Shown: piece by piece, positions 27,176-38,721 of the stretch | Position numbering within the stretch: position 1 is the stretch's first letter | Layout of the letters: the number at the start of each line of letters is the position of its first letter | NCBI GenBank assembly: GCA_035700025.1 | Contig: DASSOY010000072.1 | Span: 16,771-80,770, forward strand | Origin: Bacillales bacterium | GTDB lineage: Bacteria > Bacillota > Bacilli > Bacillales > DASSOY01 | DNA length: 64,000 bases | Reading direction: 5' to 3' | The notes under the pieces: model-generated | Databases searched by the model: none | Seen by the model: the letters and a program-made list of their open reading frames with translations, nothing else | What the model was told of the DNA's origin: nothing | Position numbers and translations under genes: made by a program

Positions 27176-28858
27176 ATGAGACAAAATCAAGCGTTTGTTC
27201 CCACTTTGCGAGACGTGCCCTCCGATGCGGAAGCCGCGAGTCACCGGCTTTTGTTGCGTGCGGGTTTTATTCGTCAAAATGCTGCGGGCATCTATTCTTT
27301 CTTGCCGCTCGGAAAACGAGTGTTGGACAAAGTCCAACAGATTGTGAGAGAGGAAATGGACCGTGCGGGGGCGCAAGAGTTGCTCATGCCGGCGATTCAG
27401 CCTGCCGAACTATGGCATGAAACCGGGCGGTGGGAGTTGTACGGACCTGAATTGATGCGATTGCGCGACCGCCATGAACGTGAGTTTGCGCTTGGCGCCA
27501 CCGGCGAAGAATTGATTACGAGTTTGGCTCGCGAAGTGAATTCATATAAAAGATTGCCGATGACGCTTTACCAAATCCAAACGAAATACCGTGACGAGAA
27601 ACGGCCTCGTTTTGGTCTGCTCCGCGGCAGGGAATTTCTCATGAAAGATGCGTACTCGTTTAATACGAGCATCGAAAGTCTTGACGAAAGTTATCAGCAA
27701 ATGTATGAAGCTTATGAAAAAGTATTTACCCGCTGCGGCTTGCGTTTCCGCGCGGTGCTTGCCGATTCCGGAGAAATGGGCGGGAAGGACACGCAGGAAT
27801 TCATGGCATTAGCGGAGATCGGCGAAGACACGATCGCCTATTCAGATGCATCTTCGTATGCGTCGAACGTTGAGATGGCGGAAGTGATCGATTTTTACGA
27901 AAAAAGCGATGAACCTGAACGTGAACGGGGAAAAATCGACCGGACAACCTTCGAAAACGCCCCTGCGTCGAAACGGTTGCAGTCGCGGCTGTATGCTGTG
28001 GATGACCGTTACGTTCTCGTCGTTCTGCGCGGAGATCATTCGTTAAATGAGGTTAAATTTAGAAACGCCTTGTCGGCTCGAAAAATTGAACTTGTCGACG
28101 ACAAAACCGTTGAAGCGTTGTTCAACTGCGACACGGATGCACTCGGACCCTTCCATATCCCTGATGATGTGAAAGTGACGGCCGATTATGCAGTACGTCA
28201 TCTCGTCAACGGATTCAGCGGGGCGGGCGAAACCGATACTTATTACGAAAATGTTAATCCAGAAAGGGATTTTTCCGTCGAAGCGTTTTATGATTTGCGC
28301 GAAATTCAAGAAGGGGATCCTTCTCCGGACGGAAAAGGGACCATCCGTTTTGCCCGCGGAATCGAAGTCGGACAAATTTTCAAACTCGGAACGTTTTACA
28401 GCGAAACGATGAACGCCCATTATTTGGATGAAAACGGAAAGGCGTGTCCAATGATCATGGGTTGTTACGGAATCGGCGTTTCTCGTACGGTGGCGGCGAT
28501 TGTCGAGCAGCATCACGATGAGGACGGCATGATTTGGCCGCTTGCGGTTGCACCTTACCAACTGCATCTAATCGCCGTGAACATGAAAAACGACGCACAG
28601 GCAGAAACCGCAGAACGTTTGTACGAAACGTTGAACAAAAGCTATGAGGTGTTGTTCGACGACAGGAAAGAACGAGCAGGCGTGAAATTCGCGGATGCAG
28701 ATTTGATCGGATTGCCGGTTCGGATCACCGTCGGAAAGAAGGCGGCGGAAGGAATCGTCGAACTGAAAGTGAGAGCGACCGGAGAAGTGCGGGAAGTCCG
28801 CGCGGACGAAATTGAAACGGTGTTGCCGGAACTGCTGAAATCGTTGGCCGGCGAGTAA
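27176..28858 (+). CDS. proS: Prolyl-tRNA synthetase
   Basis: 560-residue class II synthetase of the bacterial type with an editing insertion. Motif 2 is in [21 protein letters not shown] (quoted in part), the editing (INS) domain is at about 225-400, motif 3 is [13 protein letters not shown] near 440, and the anticodon-binding domain is C-terminal. I start at ATG 27176 behind AGAGGTG. A GTG three codons upstream overlaps that site. Confidence 0.97.
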   Translation: MRQNQAFVPTLRDVPSDAEAASHRLLLRAGFIRQNAAGIYSFLPLGKRVLDKVQQIVREEMDRAGAQELLMPAIQPAELWHETGRWELYGPELMRLRDRHEREFALGATGEELITSLAREVNSYKRLPMTLYQIQTKYRDEKRPRFGLLRGREFLMKDAYSFNTSIESLDESYQQMYEAYEKVFTRCGLRFRAVLADSGEMGGKDTQEFMALAEIGEDTIAYSDASSYASNVEMAEVIDFYEKSDEPERERGKIDRTTFENAPASKRLQSRLYAVDDRYVLVVLRGDHSLNEVKFRNALSARKIELVDDKTVEALFNCDTDALGPFHIPDDVKVTADYAVRHLVNGFSGAGETDTYYENVNPERDFSVEAFYDLREIQEGDPSPDGKGTIRFARGIEVGQIFKLGTFYSETMNAHYLDENGKACPMIMGCYGIGVSRTVAAIVEQHHDEDGMIWPLAVAPYQLHLIAVNMKNDAQAETAERLYETLNKSYEVLFDDRKERAGVKFADADLIGLPVRITVGKKAAEGIVELKVRATGEVREVRADEIETVLPELLKSLAGE

Positions 28859-28884
28859 TTGAGTTACCGGAGGGGGGAAAGACG

Positions 28885-31800
28885 GTGGAGCGAGAGGGAT
28901 TGGAAAAGACGAAAAAATTTCAAGTGCTTCTCGAACAGTTGGAAGTTCCAGCTGAACTGATCGAACGTCATTTTCAAGGGGCGGCACTAGAGAAGCTGAT
29001 CGTCGACACGAACGAACGCGGCTGGCACTTTTGCTTCTCCTTGCCCGCCCCTTTGCCGTATAACGTGCACGAATGGATGAAGGCTCGGCTCGAAGAAAAA
29101 TTTGCGAACATCGCGTCGGTATCCTTTTCGGTTCAAGCGCAAAAATGTGTGATTGACGAGAAAATGCTCGCCGACTACTGGCCGCATTGCGTAGAAGCTT
29201 TGTCCGGTTTGTCGGAATCGTTATCGGCGGTTTTGAAAAACCAACAACCCCGCTTTGCCGATGGGAAATTGCGGCTCGAAGCCCGCAATGAAACGGAAGC
29301 GGTCGTCTTCAAAAAGAAATTGGCCGATCGAATCGCCGGCGCCTACGAAACGTTCGGCATCAGTGGATTGAAGATCGCCTTTCAAGTGCAAGAAAGCGAG
29401 AAAGATTACGAAAAGTTTTTGGAACAAAAACAAGAAGAAGACCGGACGAAAGTGACGGAAGCGGTCATCCAAAAAGAAAAAGCCGTGCAAAAGAAGACAG
29501 CCGATGTGACGGGAGCGGACGGGCCGGTCGCGGTCGGGTATACGATCAAGGATGCGCCTGTGCAAATTCAAACGATTACGGAAGAAGAGCGGAAGATTAC
29601 CGTGCAAGGGTACGTGTTTGAAGCGGAAACACGCGAATTGCGGAGCGGCCGGTTGCTGTTGACGGTGAAATTGACCGATTACAGCGATTCACTCATGGTG
29701 AAGATGTTTTCCCGCAAAGACGAAGATATTCCGAAGATGAAAGCGGTAAAGCAAGGCATTTGGTTGAAGGCGCGCGGAAGCATTCAGCATGACACGTTCG
29801 TTCGCGATCTCGTCATGATTGCCAACGATTTGCAGGAAGTGCCGTCGGTCGTCAGAACCGACGATGCGCCTGAAGGGGAAAAGCGTGTCGAATTACATAT
29901 GCACACACCGATGAGTCAAATGGATGCGGTCACGTCTACGGCTCGGCTTGTGGAACAAGCAGCGAAATGGGGCCACGAAGCGGTTGCCATTACCGACCAC
30001 GGTGTCGTCCAATCTTATCCGGAAGCGTACGCAGCCGGAAACAAGCACGGCATTAAAGTGTTGTACGGGCTTGAAGCGAACCTAGTCGACGACGGTGTAC
30101 CGATTGCCTACAATGGAGCACATCGGAAATTGCTTGGTGAAACGTATGTCGTGTTTGACGTGGAAACGACCGGTTTGTCGGCCGTGTATGATAAAATCAT
30201 CGAACTTGCGGCGGTGAAAGTGAAAAACGGCGAGATCATCGACCGCTTTGAGCGGTTTGCCAACCCGCACCATGCATTGTCACAAACGACGATTGAGCTC
30301 ACCGGAATTACCGACGACATGGTTGAAAATGCGCCGGAAATCGAAGAAGTGCTGCGCGATTTTCATGCGTTTACCGGAGACGATGTCCTTGTTGCCCATA
30401 ACGCGAGCTTTGACATGGGCTTTTTGAACGTCGGCTACAAACAAATCGGCTATGGAAAAGCGAAAAATCCGGTCGTCGATACGCTGGAACTCGGAAGATT
30501 TTTATATACCGATTTAAAAAATCATCGGCTGGATACGCTTTGTAAAAAATTCAACATCGAATTAACCCAGCATCACCGGGCGATTTACGATGCGGAAGCG
30601 ACCGGACATTTGGTTTGGAAAATGGTGCTCGACGCGAAAGAACAAGGAATCATTTTTCACGATCAGCTGAACGAAAAACGCGGGAAAGGCGAATTTCGCC
30701 GTGTGCGTCCGATGCATTGCACATTGCTGGCACAAACACAGCAAGGTTTGCGGAACCTGTACAAGCTCGTGTCGATCGCGCATCTCGATTATTTTCACCG
30801 CGTGCCGCGGATTCCGCGTTCCGAACTTGAAAAGTACCGGGAAGGCTTGCTTGTCGGTTCCGGATGCAGCGAAGGCGAGCTGTTTACCGCTGTCATGCAA
30901 AAATCGTTAGACGAAGCCGAAGAAGTCGCGGAATTTTACGATTATATCGAAGTTCATCCGCCGGTCGTCTACGAACGGCTCATCGAAACGGATTTGATTC
31001 ATAACGAAAATGCGCTTCGCGACATTTTAAAGAAATTGGTTCAACTCGGCGAAAAATTGGACAAACCGGTCGTTGCCACCGGAAACGTGCATTATCTTGA
31101 TCCGAATGACCACATTTACCGAAAAATCTTGGTTGCTTCTCAAGGCGGCGCCAATCCGCTCAATCGGCTGAACCGACTGCCGCAAGTGCACTTTCGCACG
31201 ACGACGGAAATGCTTGAGGCGTTCGCTTTTCTCGGCGAAGAAAAGGCGAAAGAAATTGTCGTCACGAATCCGCAGCAAATCGCCAACAGCATCGGTGAAG
31301 TCAAGCCGGTCAAAGATGACTTGTATACACCGAACATCGAAGGCGCTGACGAGGAAGTCCGCCGGAAAAGTTTTGAACGGGCGCGCTCGATTTACGGAGA
31401 CCCGCTTCCGAAACTCGTCGAACAGAGGCTCGAAAAAGAGTTGGAAAGCATTATCGGAAACGGCTTTGCGGTCATTTACTTGATTTCCCACAAGCTCGTC
31501 AAGAAATCATTGGAGGACGGCTATCTCGTTGGTTCCCGCGGCTCGGTCGGCTCCTCTTTTACCGCAACGATGCTCGAAATTACCGAGGTCAATCCACTGC
31601 CTCCGCATTACGTTTGCCCGGAATGCAAGCATTCCGAGTTTATTGAAGACGGTTCGATCGGCTCTGGTTTTGACCTTCGAGACGCCGATTGTCCAAAGTG
31701 CGGGGCGCACTACGTGAAAAACGGCCACGACATACCGTTTGAAACGTTCCTTGGTTTTAAAGGTGATAAAGTTCCTGATATCGATTTGAACTTCTCTGGT

Positions 31801-33195
31801 GAATATCAACCGCGTGCCCATAACTATACGAAGGAATTATTCGGGGAAGACAAAGTGTACCGAGCCGGTACGATCGGAACTGTTGCCAATAAGACGGCGT
31901 ACGGGTTTGTCCGCGGGTACGAAAACGACAATGGCTTTCATTTCCGGTCAGCGGAAATCGATCGACTGACCGCTGGCTGCACCGGGGTAAAACGAACGAC
32001 CGGACAGCATCCGGGCGGCATCATCGTCGTTCCCGACGACATGGATATTTACGATTTTACACCGATCCAATATCCGGCAGACGATCGCAACTCCGAGTGG
32101 CGGACGACACACTTTGATTTCCACTCGATTCACGACAACTTGTTGAAACTCGATATTCTCGGACACGATGATCCGACGATGATCCGTATGCTGCAAGATT
32201 TAAGCGGCATCGATCCGAAGACAATTCCGACCGACGACGAAGGCGTCATGAGCTTGTTCAGCGGCACCGAATCCATCGGCGTCACAGAGGATCAAATCAT
32301 GTGTAAAACGGGAACACTCGGCATTCCCGAATTCGGCACCCGTTTCGTGCGGCAAATGCTTGAAGAAACGAAACCGTCGACGTTCTCGGAGCTCGTGCAA
32401 ATTTCGGGACTCTCCCATGGAACCGACGTATGGCTCAACAATGCGAGCGATTTAATTGCCGACGGTACGTGCGAGCTGAAAGACGTCATCGGCTGCCGTG
32501 ACGACATCATGGTTTATCTCATGTATAAAGGACTCGAACCGTCCTTGGCGTTTAAAATTATGGAATTCGTCCGGAAAGGACGCGGTTTGCAAGACGAATG
32601 GATTGAAGCAATGAAGGCCAACGGTGTGCCGGATTGGTACATTGAATCTTGTAAAAAGATTAAGTACATGTTCCCGAAAGCTCACGCCGCTGCCTACGTG
32701 CTGATGGCCGTTCGGATTGCTTATTTCAAAGTGCATCATCCGATTTGGTTTTACGCCGCTTATTTTACCGTACGCGCCGGCGACTTCGATTTGGCGACGA
32801 TGGTGCGCGGATCCAGCGCGATCCGCTCGAAAATCGAAGACATTCAAAAGAAAGGCCTCGACGCTTCGCCGAAAGAAAAAAGTTTGCTCACTGTGCTTGA
32901 ACTCGCTTTGGAAATGTGTGAACGCGGCATGTCCTTCCAAAAGGTCGATTTGTACCGGTCGCAAGCAGCTGAATTTATCGTGGAAGGCGATACATTGATT
33001 CCGCCGTTCAATGCGATTGCGGGACTGGGCACGAACGCGGCTCTTAATATTGTTAAGGCGCGTGAAGACGGCGAATTTTTATCGAAAGAAGATTTGCAGC
33101 AACGAGCAAGACTTTCAAAAACGGTCGTCGAAGACCTCGACGGGCACGGATGTTTACAGAATATGCCGGATTCGAACCAGTTGTCGCTTTTCTAA
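28885..33195 (+). CDS. polC: DNA polymerase III alpha subunit PolC (Gram-positive)
   Basis: 1436-residue replicative polymerase. Order: an N-terminal domain, an OB-fold domain (about 225-330), and a PHP domain starting at residue 335 with HMH at 338-340. The proofreading 3'-5' exonuclease is embedded with VFDVETTG at 423-430 (D425, E427). The second PHP part follows, then a zinc site C911/C914/C936/C939 and the polymerase catalytic PDIDLNF with D965 and D967. It ends in QLSLF, a beta-clamp-binding motif. The start is GTG 28885 behind GGAGGGGGG. Confidence 0.98.
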   Translation: MEREGLEKTKKFQVLLEQLEVPAELIERHFQGAALEKLIVDTNERGWHFCFSLPAPLPYNVHEWMKARLEEKFANIASVSFSVQAQKCVIDEKMLADYWPHCVEALSGLSESLSAVLKNQQPRFADGKLRLEARNETEAVVFKKKLADRIAGAYETFGISGLKIAFQVQESEKDYEKFLEQKQEEDRTKVTEAVIQKEKAVQKKTADVTGADGPVAVGYTIKDAPVQIQTITEEERKITVQGYVFEAETRELRSGRLLLTVKLTDYSDSLMVKMFSRKDEDIPKMKAVKQGIWLKARGSIQHDTFVRDLVMIANDLQEVPSVVRTDDAPEGEKRVELHMHTPMSQMDAVTSTARLVEQAAKWGHEAVAITDHGVVQSYPEAYAAGNKHGIKVLYGLEANLVDDGVPIAYNGAHRKLLGETYVVFDVETTGLSAVYDKIIELAAVKVKNGEIIDRFERFANPHHALSQTTIELTGITDDMVENAPEIEEVLRDFHAFTGDDVLVAHNASFDMGFLNVGYKQIGYGKAKNPVVDTLELGRFLYTDLKNHRLDTLCKKFNIELTQHHRAIYDAEATGHLVWKMVLDAKEQGIIFHDQLNEKRGKGEFRRVRPMHCTLLAQTQQGLRNLYKLVSIAHLDYFHRVPRIPRSELEKYREGLLVGSGCSEGELFTAVMQKSLDEAEEVAEFYDYIEVHPPVVYERLIETDLIHNENALRDILKKLVQLGEKLDKPVVATGNVHYLDPNDHIYRKILVASQGGANPLNRLNRLPQVHFRTTTEMLEAFAFLGEEKAKEIVVTNPQQIANSIGEVKPVKDDLYTPNIEGADEEVRRKSFERARSIYGDPLPKLVEQRLEKELESIIGNGFAVIYLISHKLVKKSLEDGYLVGSRGSVGSSFTATMLEITEVNPLPPHYVCPECKHSEFIEDGSIGSGFDLRDADCPKCGAHYVKNGHDIPFETFLGFKGDKVPDIDLNFSGEYQPRAHNYTKELFGEDKVYRAGTIGTVANKTAYGFVRGYENDNGFHFRSAEIDRLTAGCTGVKRTTGQHPGGIIVVPDDMDIYDFTPIQYPADDRNSEWRTTHFDFHSIHDNLLKLDILGHDDPTMIRMLQDLSGIDPKTIPTDDEGVMSLFSGTESIGVTEDQIMCKTGTLGIPEFGTRFVRQMLEETKPSTFSELVQISGLSHGTDVWLNNASDLIADGTCELKDVIGCRDDIMVYLMYKGLEPSLAFKIMEFVRKGRGLQDEWIEAMKANGVPDWYIESCKKIKYMFPKAHAAAYVLMAVRIAYFKVHHPIWFYAAYFTVRAGDFDLATMVRGSSAIRSKIEDIQKKGLDASPKEKSLLTVLELALEMCERGMSFQKVDLYRSQAAEFIVEGDTLIPPFNAIAGLGTNAALNIVKAREDGEFLSKEDLQQRARLSKTVVEDLDGHGCLQNMPDSNQLSLF

Positions 33196-33331
33196 CACTT
33201 TCGACTTCGTGAAAACGTTCATGCTGCATGTGTACTTAAGAAACTTTGAACCCATCGGTTCAAGGCCGAGATTCGTTTTGAGTAACAGCCGGGCGGTTAG
33301 ACTGACCTGTCCGACCGTGAAACTGCCTCAT

Positions 33332-33360
33332 TTGCGGTTGTTGGACGATTATGATATTAT
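33332..33360 (+). promoter_or_regulatory. Probable sigma-A promoter of the rimP-nusA-infB operon
   Basis: TTGCGG (33332-33337), 17-bp spacer, TATTAT (33355-33360). It is the best candidate in the 271-bp polC-rimP gap. The -35 box is only a moderate match. Confidence 0.5.
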
Positions 33361-33390
33361 AAGGATGGCTATACTGTGGATAACGCGCGC

Positions 33391-33420
33391 AAAGAGTGGG
33401 ATTTTCCCACTCTTTCGTTT
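33391..33420 (+). terminator. Terminator-like hairpin in the rimP leader
   Basis: Perfect 10-bp stem AAAGAGTGGG (33391-33400) and CCCACTCTTT (33406-33415), followed by a T-rich stretch. It lies between the candidate promoter and the rimP ATG. It may terminate polC transcription or act as a partial attenuator of the nusA operon. Confidence 0.6.
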
Positions 33421-33466
33421 TCGTTTGCAGTCGATTCAACCAAGAGAAAGGAGGCCAAGGCGAACG

Positions 33467-33940
33467 ATGGCAGAACGTGTAACGGAAACTGCGGAGCGAT
33501 TGGTGGTGCCGATCCTCGAAGCGATGCAGTTGGAACTCGTCGATGTCGAGTTCGTGAAAGAAGGCAAACATTGGTACTTGCGGATTTACATTGATTCCGA
33601 CGAAGGTGTCGGGCTCGATGAATGTTCCGCCGTCAGCGAACAATTGAGTGAACGGCTTGATGAGCAAGAGATCATTGACCAAGCTTACTTCCTGGAAGTT
33701 TCTTCACCCGGCGCCGAACGTCCTTTGAAAAAGGATAATGATTTCCGCGGAGCGGTAGGGAAACATGTAAGAATTACCACGTATGCGCCGATCGACGGCG
33801 CAAAAGCGTTTGAAGGAAAGCTGACGGACTTTGACGGAAATCGTTTGCAGCTGGCCGTGCAAGATAAAACGATAGAAAAACAAGTCGAAATCCCGATCGA
33901 TAAAGTGGCCAGCGCGCGGCTTGCCGTTGTATTTCATTAA
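33467..33940 (+). CDS. rimP: Ribosome maturation factor RimP
   Basis: 157-residue 30S maturation factor. Family patterns are [20 protein letters not shown], a middle [10 protein letters not shown] and a C-terminal SH3-like beta domain. ATG 33467 follows AAAGGAGG. The long open frame upstream of it covers promoter and polC sequence and is not coding. First gene of the conserved rimP-nusA-rnpM-rplGA-infB set. Confidence 0.95.
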   Translation: MAERVTETAERLVVPILEAMQLELVDVEFVKEGKHWYLRIYIDSDEGVGLDECSAVSEQLSERLDEQEIIDQAYFLEVSSPGAERPLKKDNDFRGAVGKHVRITTYAPIDGAKAFEGKLTDFDGNRLQLAVQDKTIEKQVEIPIDKVASARLAVVFH

Positions 33941-33973
33941 TCAGCTTTATGTTAAAGGGGAGAATGAACCGAA

Positions 33974-35254
33974 ATGAGCAGTGATTTGCTGGAAGCACTC
34001 ACTTCCATCGAAAAAGAGAAAGGCATAAGCAAAGAAATCATTCTTGAGGCGCTCGAAGCCGCTTTGATTTCCGCTTACAAGCGAAACTTTCATCAGGCGC
34101 AAAACGTTCGCGTGCAAATCAACGAAGAAACCGGAAAAATCGAAGTTTACGCGAGAAAAGAAGTGGTCGAAGCGGTCGAAGATCACGACCAGCAGATTTC
34201 ACTCGCCGAAGCGCACAAAATCAATCCGCAATATGAAATTGGTGACATCGTCGAAAAGGAAGTGACTCCGCGGGATTTCGGAAGAATTGCTGCCCAAACG
34301 GCGAAACAAGTCGTTACGCAGCGTGTGCGCGAAGCCGAAAGAGGCATCATTTATTCCGAGTTCATCGACCGTGAAGACGACATTATGACCGGAATCGTTC
34401 AACGGCAAGATCATCGCTTTATTTATGTCGACCTCGGCAGGATTGAAGCGCTGTTGCCGTCGGGAGAACAAATGCCGAACGAGACGTATCGGCAACACGA
34501 CCGGATCAAAGTGTACATCACGAACGTCGAGAAGACGACGAAAGGGCCGCAGGTGATGGTATCGAGGACCCATCCGGGGTTGTTGAAGCGTCTGTTCGAA
34601 CTGGAAGTGCCGGAAATTTACGAAGGCATCGTCGAAATTAAATCCATCTCGCGTGAGGCGGGGGATCGTTCGAAAATCGCCGTACACGCGGAAGATTCGG
34701 ATATCGATCCGGTTGGCTCGTGCGTCGGCCACAAAGGTTCGCGCGTCCAGGCGATCGTCAATGAATTGAAAGGCGAAAAGATCGACATCGTGCGTTGGCG
34801 CGAAGATCCCGTCGAATACGTGGCTAATGCGCTCAGCCCGTCGAAAGTCATCCAAGTACGGGTGAATGAAGAGGAAAAATCGACGCAAGTGATCGTTCCC
34901 GATTACCAGCTTTCCTTGGCGATCGGAAAACGAGGGCAGAATGCGCGTCTCGCCGCGAAATTGACCGGATGGAAAATCGACATCAAAAGTGAGTCGGAAG
35001 CCGAAGAGCTCGGTTTGTTCGAGGAAGACGAAGAAACGTATCTCGAAGACGGCTATGACGAAGTTGACGATTACGAAGTGGATTCGGACGACGAGGAGTT
35101 CGAAGCGTACGATGAAGAGTACGAGGACGATGAGAATCGTCTGAACGGTGACGAATCGGAAGAAATTGCAGATGACGACGAGTTCGTCGAGGATGAAGGC
35201 GAAGATTCGGAGGAAGACGAAGAAACACCGGTTTCCGAAGAGGATAAGGCGTAA
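33974..35254 (+). CDS. nusA: Transcription termination/antitermination factor NusA
   Basis: 426 residues; B. subtilis NusA is about 371. It has an N-terminal RNA-polymerase-binding domain (to about 125), an S1 domain (FIDREDDIMTGIVQRQDHRF), and KH1 and KH2 (VGSCVGHKGSRVQAIVNEL, then LAIGKRGQNARLAAKLTGW). In place of a short end there is an acidic tail from about residue 344. By my count some 48 of the last 83 residues are Asp or Glu. The tail is disorder-prone and its role is unknown. The binding site is AAGGGGAG. Confidence 0.97.
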   Translation: MSSDLLEALTSIEKEKGISKEIILEALEAALISAYKRNFHQAQNVRVQINEETGKIEVYARKEVVEAVEDHDQQISLAEAHKINPQYEIGDIVEKEVTPRDFGRIAAQTAKQVVTQRVREAERGIIYSEFIDREDDIMTGIVQRQDHRFIYVDLGRIEALLPSGEQMPNETYRQHDRIKVYITNVEKTTKGPQVMVSRTHPGLLKRLFELEVPEIYEGIVEIKSISREAGDRSKIAVHAEDSDIDPVGSCVGHKGSRVQAIVNELKGEKIDIVRWREDPVEYVANALSPSKVIQVRVNEEEKSTQVIVPDYQLSLAIGKRGQNARLAAKLTGWKIDIKSESEAEELGLFEEDEETYLEDGYDEVDDYEVDSDDEEFEAYDEEYEDDENRLNGDESEEIADDDEFVEDEGEDSEEDEETPVSEEDKA

Positions 35255-35268
35255 GGGGCGCAAAAACG

Positions 35269-35544
35269 ATGAAAAGGAAAAAAACACCGTTACGCAAATG
35301 TGTCGCGACGCAGGAAATGAAACCGAAACAAGAATTGTTCCGGATCGTGCGCACGCCGGAAGGTGATGTACTGTACGATCCGAGCGGAAAGAAATCAGGC
35401 AGAGGCACGTATTTGAGCAAACAGCCGGAAGCGATCGCGAAAGCGAGAAAACAAAACATTTTGGCGAAACATTTGAAAGCCGAAGTGAAAGAGGAAGTTT
35501 ACGAACAATTGCTCGAACTGGCGGAGAAGGAACAGCGCCAATGA
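35269..35544 (+). CDS. rnpM: RNase P modulator RnpM (YlxR)
   Basis: 91-residue YlxR/DUF448 protein. B. subtilis YlxR has been reported to bind RNase P RNA and modulate its activity. Motifs are PLRKCVATQEMKPKQELFRI near the N-terminus and the basic GRGTYLSKQPEAI segment. It lies between nusA and the L7Ae-like gene and overlaps the latter by 4 nt. Confidence 0.92.
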   Translation: MKRKKTPLRKCVATQEMKPKQELFRIVRTPEGDVLYDPSGKKSGRGTYLSKQPEAIAKARKQNILAKHLKAEVKEEVYEQLLELAEKEQRQ

Positions 35545-35855
35545 AACAGGAGCGTTGGTTTTCTCTTCTCGGTCTCGCGTTTCGAGCGGGAAAAGTCGTT
35601 TCCGGGGAAGAAGCGGTTTTGGCAGCGGTTAGGAACAAGAAAGCTCGTTTGGTGCTCGTGGCCGGCGATGCTTCGGCGCGTTCGTTGAAGCAATGGAGAA
35701 ACAAATGCGAGCATTATGAAGTTCCGGCTCGCGTCGTTGCCGACCGTTATGAGCTCGGGCGTGCGATGGGCAAGGCACATCGCGTTGTCATCGCGGTGAA
35801 TGACGAAGGTTTTGCCGGAAAATTAACCGCCTTGCTTGATCAATATCGGGGGTGA
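35541..35855 (+). CDS. rplGA: L7Ae-family ribosomal protein YlxQ
   Basis: 104-residue K-turn RNA-binding protein of the L7Ae/L30e fold. Visible: [36 protein letters not shown] and the C-terminal [15 protein letters not shown]. It overlaps rnpM. Function in Bacillus beyond K-turn binding is not settled. Confidence 0.9.
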   Translation: MKQERWFSLLGLAFRAGKVVSGEEAVLAAVRNKKARLVLVAGDASARSLKQWRNKCEHYEVPARVVADRYELGRAMGKAHRVVIAVNDEGFAGKLTALLDQYRG

Positions 35856-35859
35856 ACGT

Positions 35860-38217
35860 ATGAGCAAGAAAAGAATTTATCAGTATGCAAGAGAAAAAAA
35901 CATCACGAGTAAAGAAGTGATTGACAAATTAAAAGCGATGAATGTCGACGTTTCCAATCACATGTCGGTCATCGAAGACCATGTGATTGGCAAACTGGAT
36001 GAAGCGTTCAGCGGCAAAAAAGAACGACCGGCGGCAAAAGCTGACCGGCGTGAGCGAAACGGCGGCTCCTCCGCGGGTGAACGCCAGCGGCGGCCGAATG
36101 CGACAGCGGAAAAAAGCCGCGTGTCACGGCCGAAGGAAAACGGCGTGGAACGGAGACGACGTCCGGCAGGGGAAGGCAATCGCCGTCCCCCGGCAAGGAA
36201 TACCGGAGGCGAAGAGCGCAAAGGCCGCACAGGCGGACAGGAACGCGCCGCGAAGGCGGGCGGCGGAGAGCGCAAGCAGGCGCAAGGTGCTGATCGCCGC
36301 CGTCGTCCGAACGACGGGAACAACGGCCAGCAACAGCGGAGAAATCATCCCGCCAAGGCGCGGTCCGGGCAAAACGGCCGTCGCGGGAACGGGAACCGGA
36401 ACAACAGGCGTTCGCGGCAAGGGCACGGACGGTCGCAAAAGCAAGTTTCCCATTCCATTCCGGTACCGGAAAAGATTACGTACAATGGGACGTTGACGGT
36501 AGCAGGAATGGCGGAAAAACTCGGAAAATCATCGTCGGAAATCATTAAGAAGTTGATGGCGTTCGGCGTAATGGCGACGAAAAATCAAGAATTGACGAAA
36601 GACGCGATTGAGAAGATCGCCGCTGATTACGGTGCTCAGGTCGAAGAAGAACAACAGATCGATGAGACCGATCTCGATTTGTACGATCGTCAAGACAGCG
36701 AAGAGAACTTGCAGCTTCGGCCCGCGGTCGTAACCATGATGGGGCATGTTGACCACGGAAAAACGACTTTGCTCGATGCGATCCGGCACACGAAGGTGAC
36801 TTCGGGTGAAGCCGGCGGCATTACGCAACATATCGGCGCCTATCAAATCGAGGAAAACGGCAAAAAAATCACCTTCCTCGATACACCCGGCCATGCGGCA
36901 TTTACAACGATGCGCGCAAGGGGAGCGAAAGTGACGGACATTACGATTTTGGTTGTTGCCGCGGATGACGGCGTCATGCCGCAGACCATCGAAGCCATCA
37001 ACCACGCGAAGGCGGCCAACGTGCCGATCATCGTGGCGGTGAACAAAATGGACGCGCAAGGTGCCAATCCCGATAAGGTCATGCAAGAACTTTCCGAGCA
37101 CGGGTTGATTCCCGAGGACTGGGGCGGAGACACGATTTTCGTCCGGCTTTCCGCGCTTACGGGAGAAGGAATCGACGAACTGCTTGAGATGATCTTGCTC
37201 GTCGCCGAGGTTGAGGAATACAAAGCGAATCCGGATCGTTTGGCTGCAGGTACGGTGATTGAAGCCGAACTTGACAAAGGCAGAGGGTCGGTAGCAACTT
37301 TGCTTGTGCAGAAAGGAACCCTTCACGTCGGTGATTCTTTGGTCGTCGGCAACACGTATGGACGTGTGAGGGCGATGGTCAATGAACACGGTCGGCGCGT
37401 GAAAACGGCTCCGCCTTCGACGCCGGTGGAAATTACAGGATTAAATGATGTGCCGCAGGCAGGCGATCGCTTCGTCGTGTTCGAAGATGAGAAGAAAGCT
37501 CGCCATGTCGGGGAAGCCCGTGCAAAGCAGCAGGTGGAGTCCAATCGGAATGAAACGTCCAAAGTGAGCCTCGATGATTTGTTTGAACAGATCAATCAAG
37601 GGGATTTGAAAGAAATCAACGTGATCGTTAAAGCCGATGTGCAAGGTTCGGTTGAGGCATTGGCCGGAGCATTGCAAAAAATTGATGTCGAAGGCGCGAA
37701 GTTAAACGTCATTCATACCGGCGCCGGGGCGGTCACCGAATCGGACATCATTCTCGCATCCGCTTCGAATGCGATCATCGTAGGCTTCAACGTTCGTCCA
37801 GACAACAATGCGAAAAATGCGGCGGAATCGGAAAAAGTCGACATCCGTTTGTATCGCGTGATCTATGATGCGATCGAAGAAATTGAAGCAGCCATGAAAG
37901 GCATGCTCGATCCCGAATACGAAGAAAAGGTTATCGGGGCTGCAGAAGTTCGTACAACGTTTAAAGTTTCCAAGCTTGGAACCATTGCCGGATCGTACGT
38001 GACCGACGGGAAAATTACGAGAGATTCAAAAATCCGGCTCATTCGTGACGGCGTCGTCATTTTCGAAGGCGAAATCGATTCGTTGAAACGGTTCAAGGAC
38101 GATGCCAAAGAAGTAAGCGCTGGATACGAATGCGGGATTACTTTGGAAAAATTCAACGATATTAAAGAGGGCGACACGATGGAAGCCTATATCATGGCTG
38201 AAAAAGAACGGGCGTAA
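35860..38217 (+). CDS. infB: Translation initiation factor IF-2
   Basis: 785-residue initiator-tRNA GTPase. An IF2N-type helical region covers residues 1-55 ([20 protein letters not shown]). A long Arg/Gly/Asn-rich low-complexity stretch runs about 58-205, followed by a second IF2N domain. The G domain has G1 GHVDHGKT at 295-302, then DTPGHAAF and NKMD. Domains II-IV follow. I start at ATG 35860 behind GGGGGTG. The usual small gene ylxP is absent after it. Confidence 0.97.
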   Translation: MSKKRIYQYAREKNITSKEVIDKLKAMNVDVSNHMSVIEDHVIGKLDEAFSGKKERPAAKADRRERNGGSSAGERQRRPNATAEKSRVSRPKENGVERRRRPAGEGNRRPPARNTGGEERKGRTGGQERAAKAGGGERKQAQGADRRRRPNDGNNGQQQRRNHPAKARSGQNGRRGNGNRNNRRSRQGHGRSQKQVSHSIPVPEKITYNGTLTVAGMAEKLGKSSSEIIKKLMAFGVMATKNQELTKDAIEKIAADYGAQVEEEQQIDETDLDLYDRQDSEENLQLRPAVVTMMGHVDHGKTTLLDAIRHTKVTSGEAGGITQHIGAYQIEENGKKITFLDTPGHAAFTTMRARGAKVTDITILVVAADDGVMPQTIEAINHAKAANVPIIVAVNKMDAQGANPDKVMQELSEHGLIPEDWGGDTIFVRLSALTGEGIDELLEMILLVAEVEEYKANPDRLAAGTVIEAELDKGRGSVATLLVQKGTLHVGDSLVVGNTYGRVRAMVNEHGRRVKTAPPSTPVEITGLNDVPQAGDRFVVFEDEKKARHVGEARAKQQVESNRNETSKVSLDDLFEQINQGDLKEINVIVKADVQGSVEALAGALQKIDVEGAKLNVIHTGAGAVTESDIILASASNAIIVGFNVRPDNNAKNAAESEKVDIRLYRVIYDAIEEIEAAMKGMLDPEYEEKVIGAAEVRTTFKVSKLGTIAGSYVTDGKITRDSKIRLIRDGVVIFEGEIDSLKRFKDDAKEVSAGYECGITLEKFNDIKEGDTMEAYIMAEKERA

Positions 38218-38276
38218 CCGCCGCTGTTCTTCCACTCGTTTCGACTGGCAACTTTTGTTGTAGTGAGGTGCTGAAA

Positions 38277-38630
38277 GTGAGCAATTTGCGGGCAAACCGC
38301 GTTGCGGAACAAATGAAGAAAGAACTCGGAGATCTTTTGTCGAGACGGTTGAAAGATCCGCGCATCGGTTTCGTGACGGTCACCGACGTCGAGGTGACAG
38401 GCGATTTGCAGCTGGCGAAAATATTCCTGACCGTTCTCGGCGATGAAAACAAGAAGGAAGCCACTTTGAACGGTTTGGAAAAAGCGAAAGGGTTCATCCG
38501 GAGCGAAATCGGCAAACGAATCCGGCTTCGGAAAACACCTGAATTGACGTTTCACTGGGATGAATCGTTCGAACACGGTGCGCGCATCGATGAGTTGCTG
38601 CATGACCTTCATAAACGAAACGACGATTGA
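38277..38630 (+). CDS. rbfA: Ribosome-binding factor A
   Basis: 117-residue KH-type factor for 16S rRNA 5' end maturation. Signatures are [20 protein letters not shown] and [21 protein letters not shown] use GTG 38277, which lies 6 nt after GAGGTG and gives the typical family length. The GTG at 38268 is inside that binding site. It follows infB by 59 nt, with no ylxP between. Confidence 0.95.
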   Translation: MSNLRANRVAEQMKKELGDLLSRRLKDPRIGFVTVTDVEVTGDLQLAKIFLTVLGDENKKEATLNGLEKAKGFIRSEIGKRIRLRKTPELTFHWDESFEHGARIDELLHDLHKRNDD

Positions 38631-38634
38631 CGCC

Positions 38635-38664
38635 AAAAGGATAGACGTTCGTGTCTATCCTTTT
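38635..38664 (+). terminator. Terminator after rbfA
   Basis: Perfect 12-bp stem AAAAGGATAGAC (38635-38646) and GTCTATCCTTTT (38653-38664) with a 6-nt loop. It is bidirectional in form and ends the rimP-rbfA unit, although truB follows closely. Confidence 0.8.
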
Positions 38665-38721
38665 CCGCGTTCTTTTTTCGCAAACCGGAACTAAATGATC
38701 GTGGCAAGGATGGTGGGAGCA

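Noticed and set aside
33011..33466. N-terminal extension of rimP reaching back into polC
   Set aside because: It would span the polC stop region, a promoter and a hairpin. The RimP family begins at ATG 33467.
34199..35704. 501-codon open frame on the minus strand opposite nusA
   Set aside because: It mirrors the Glu/Asp-rich nusA coding sequence, lacks a ribosome binding site and has no recognisable domain. nusA on the + strand is certain.
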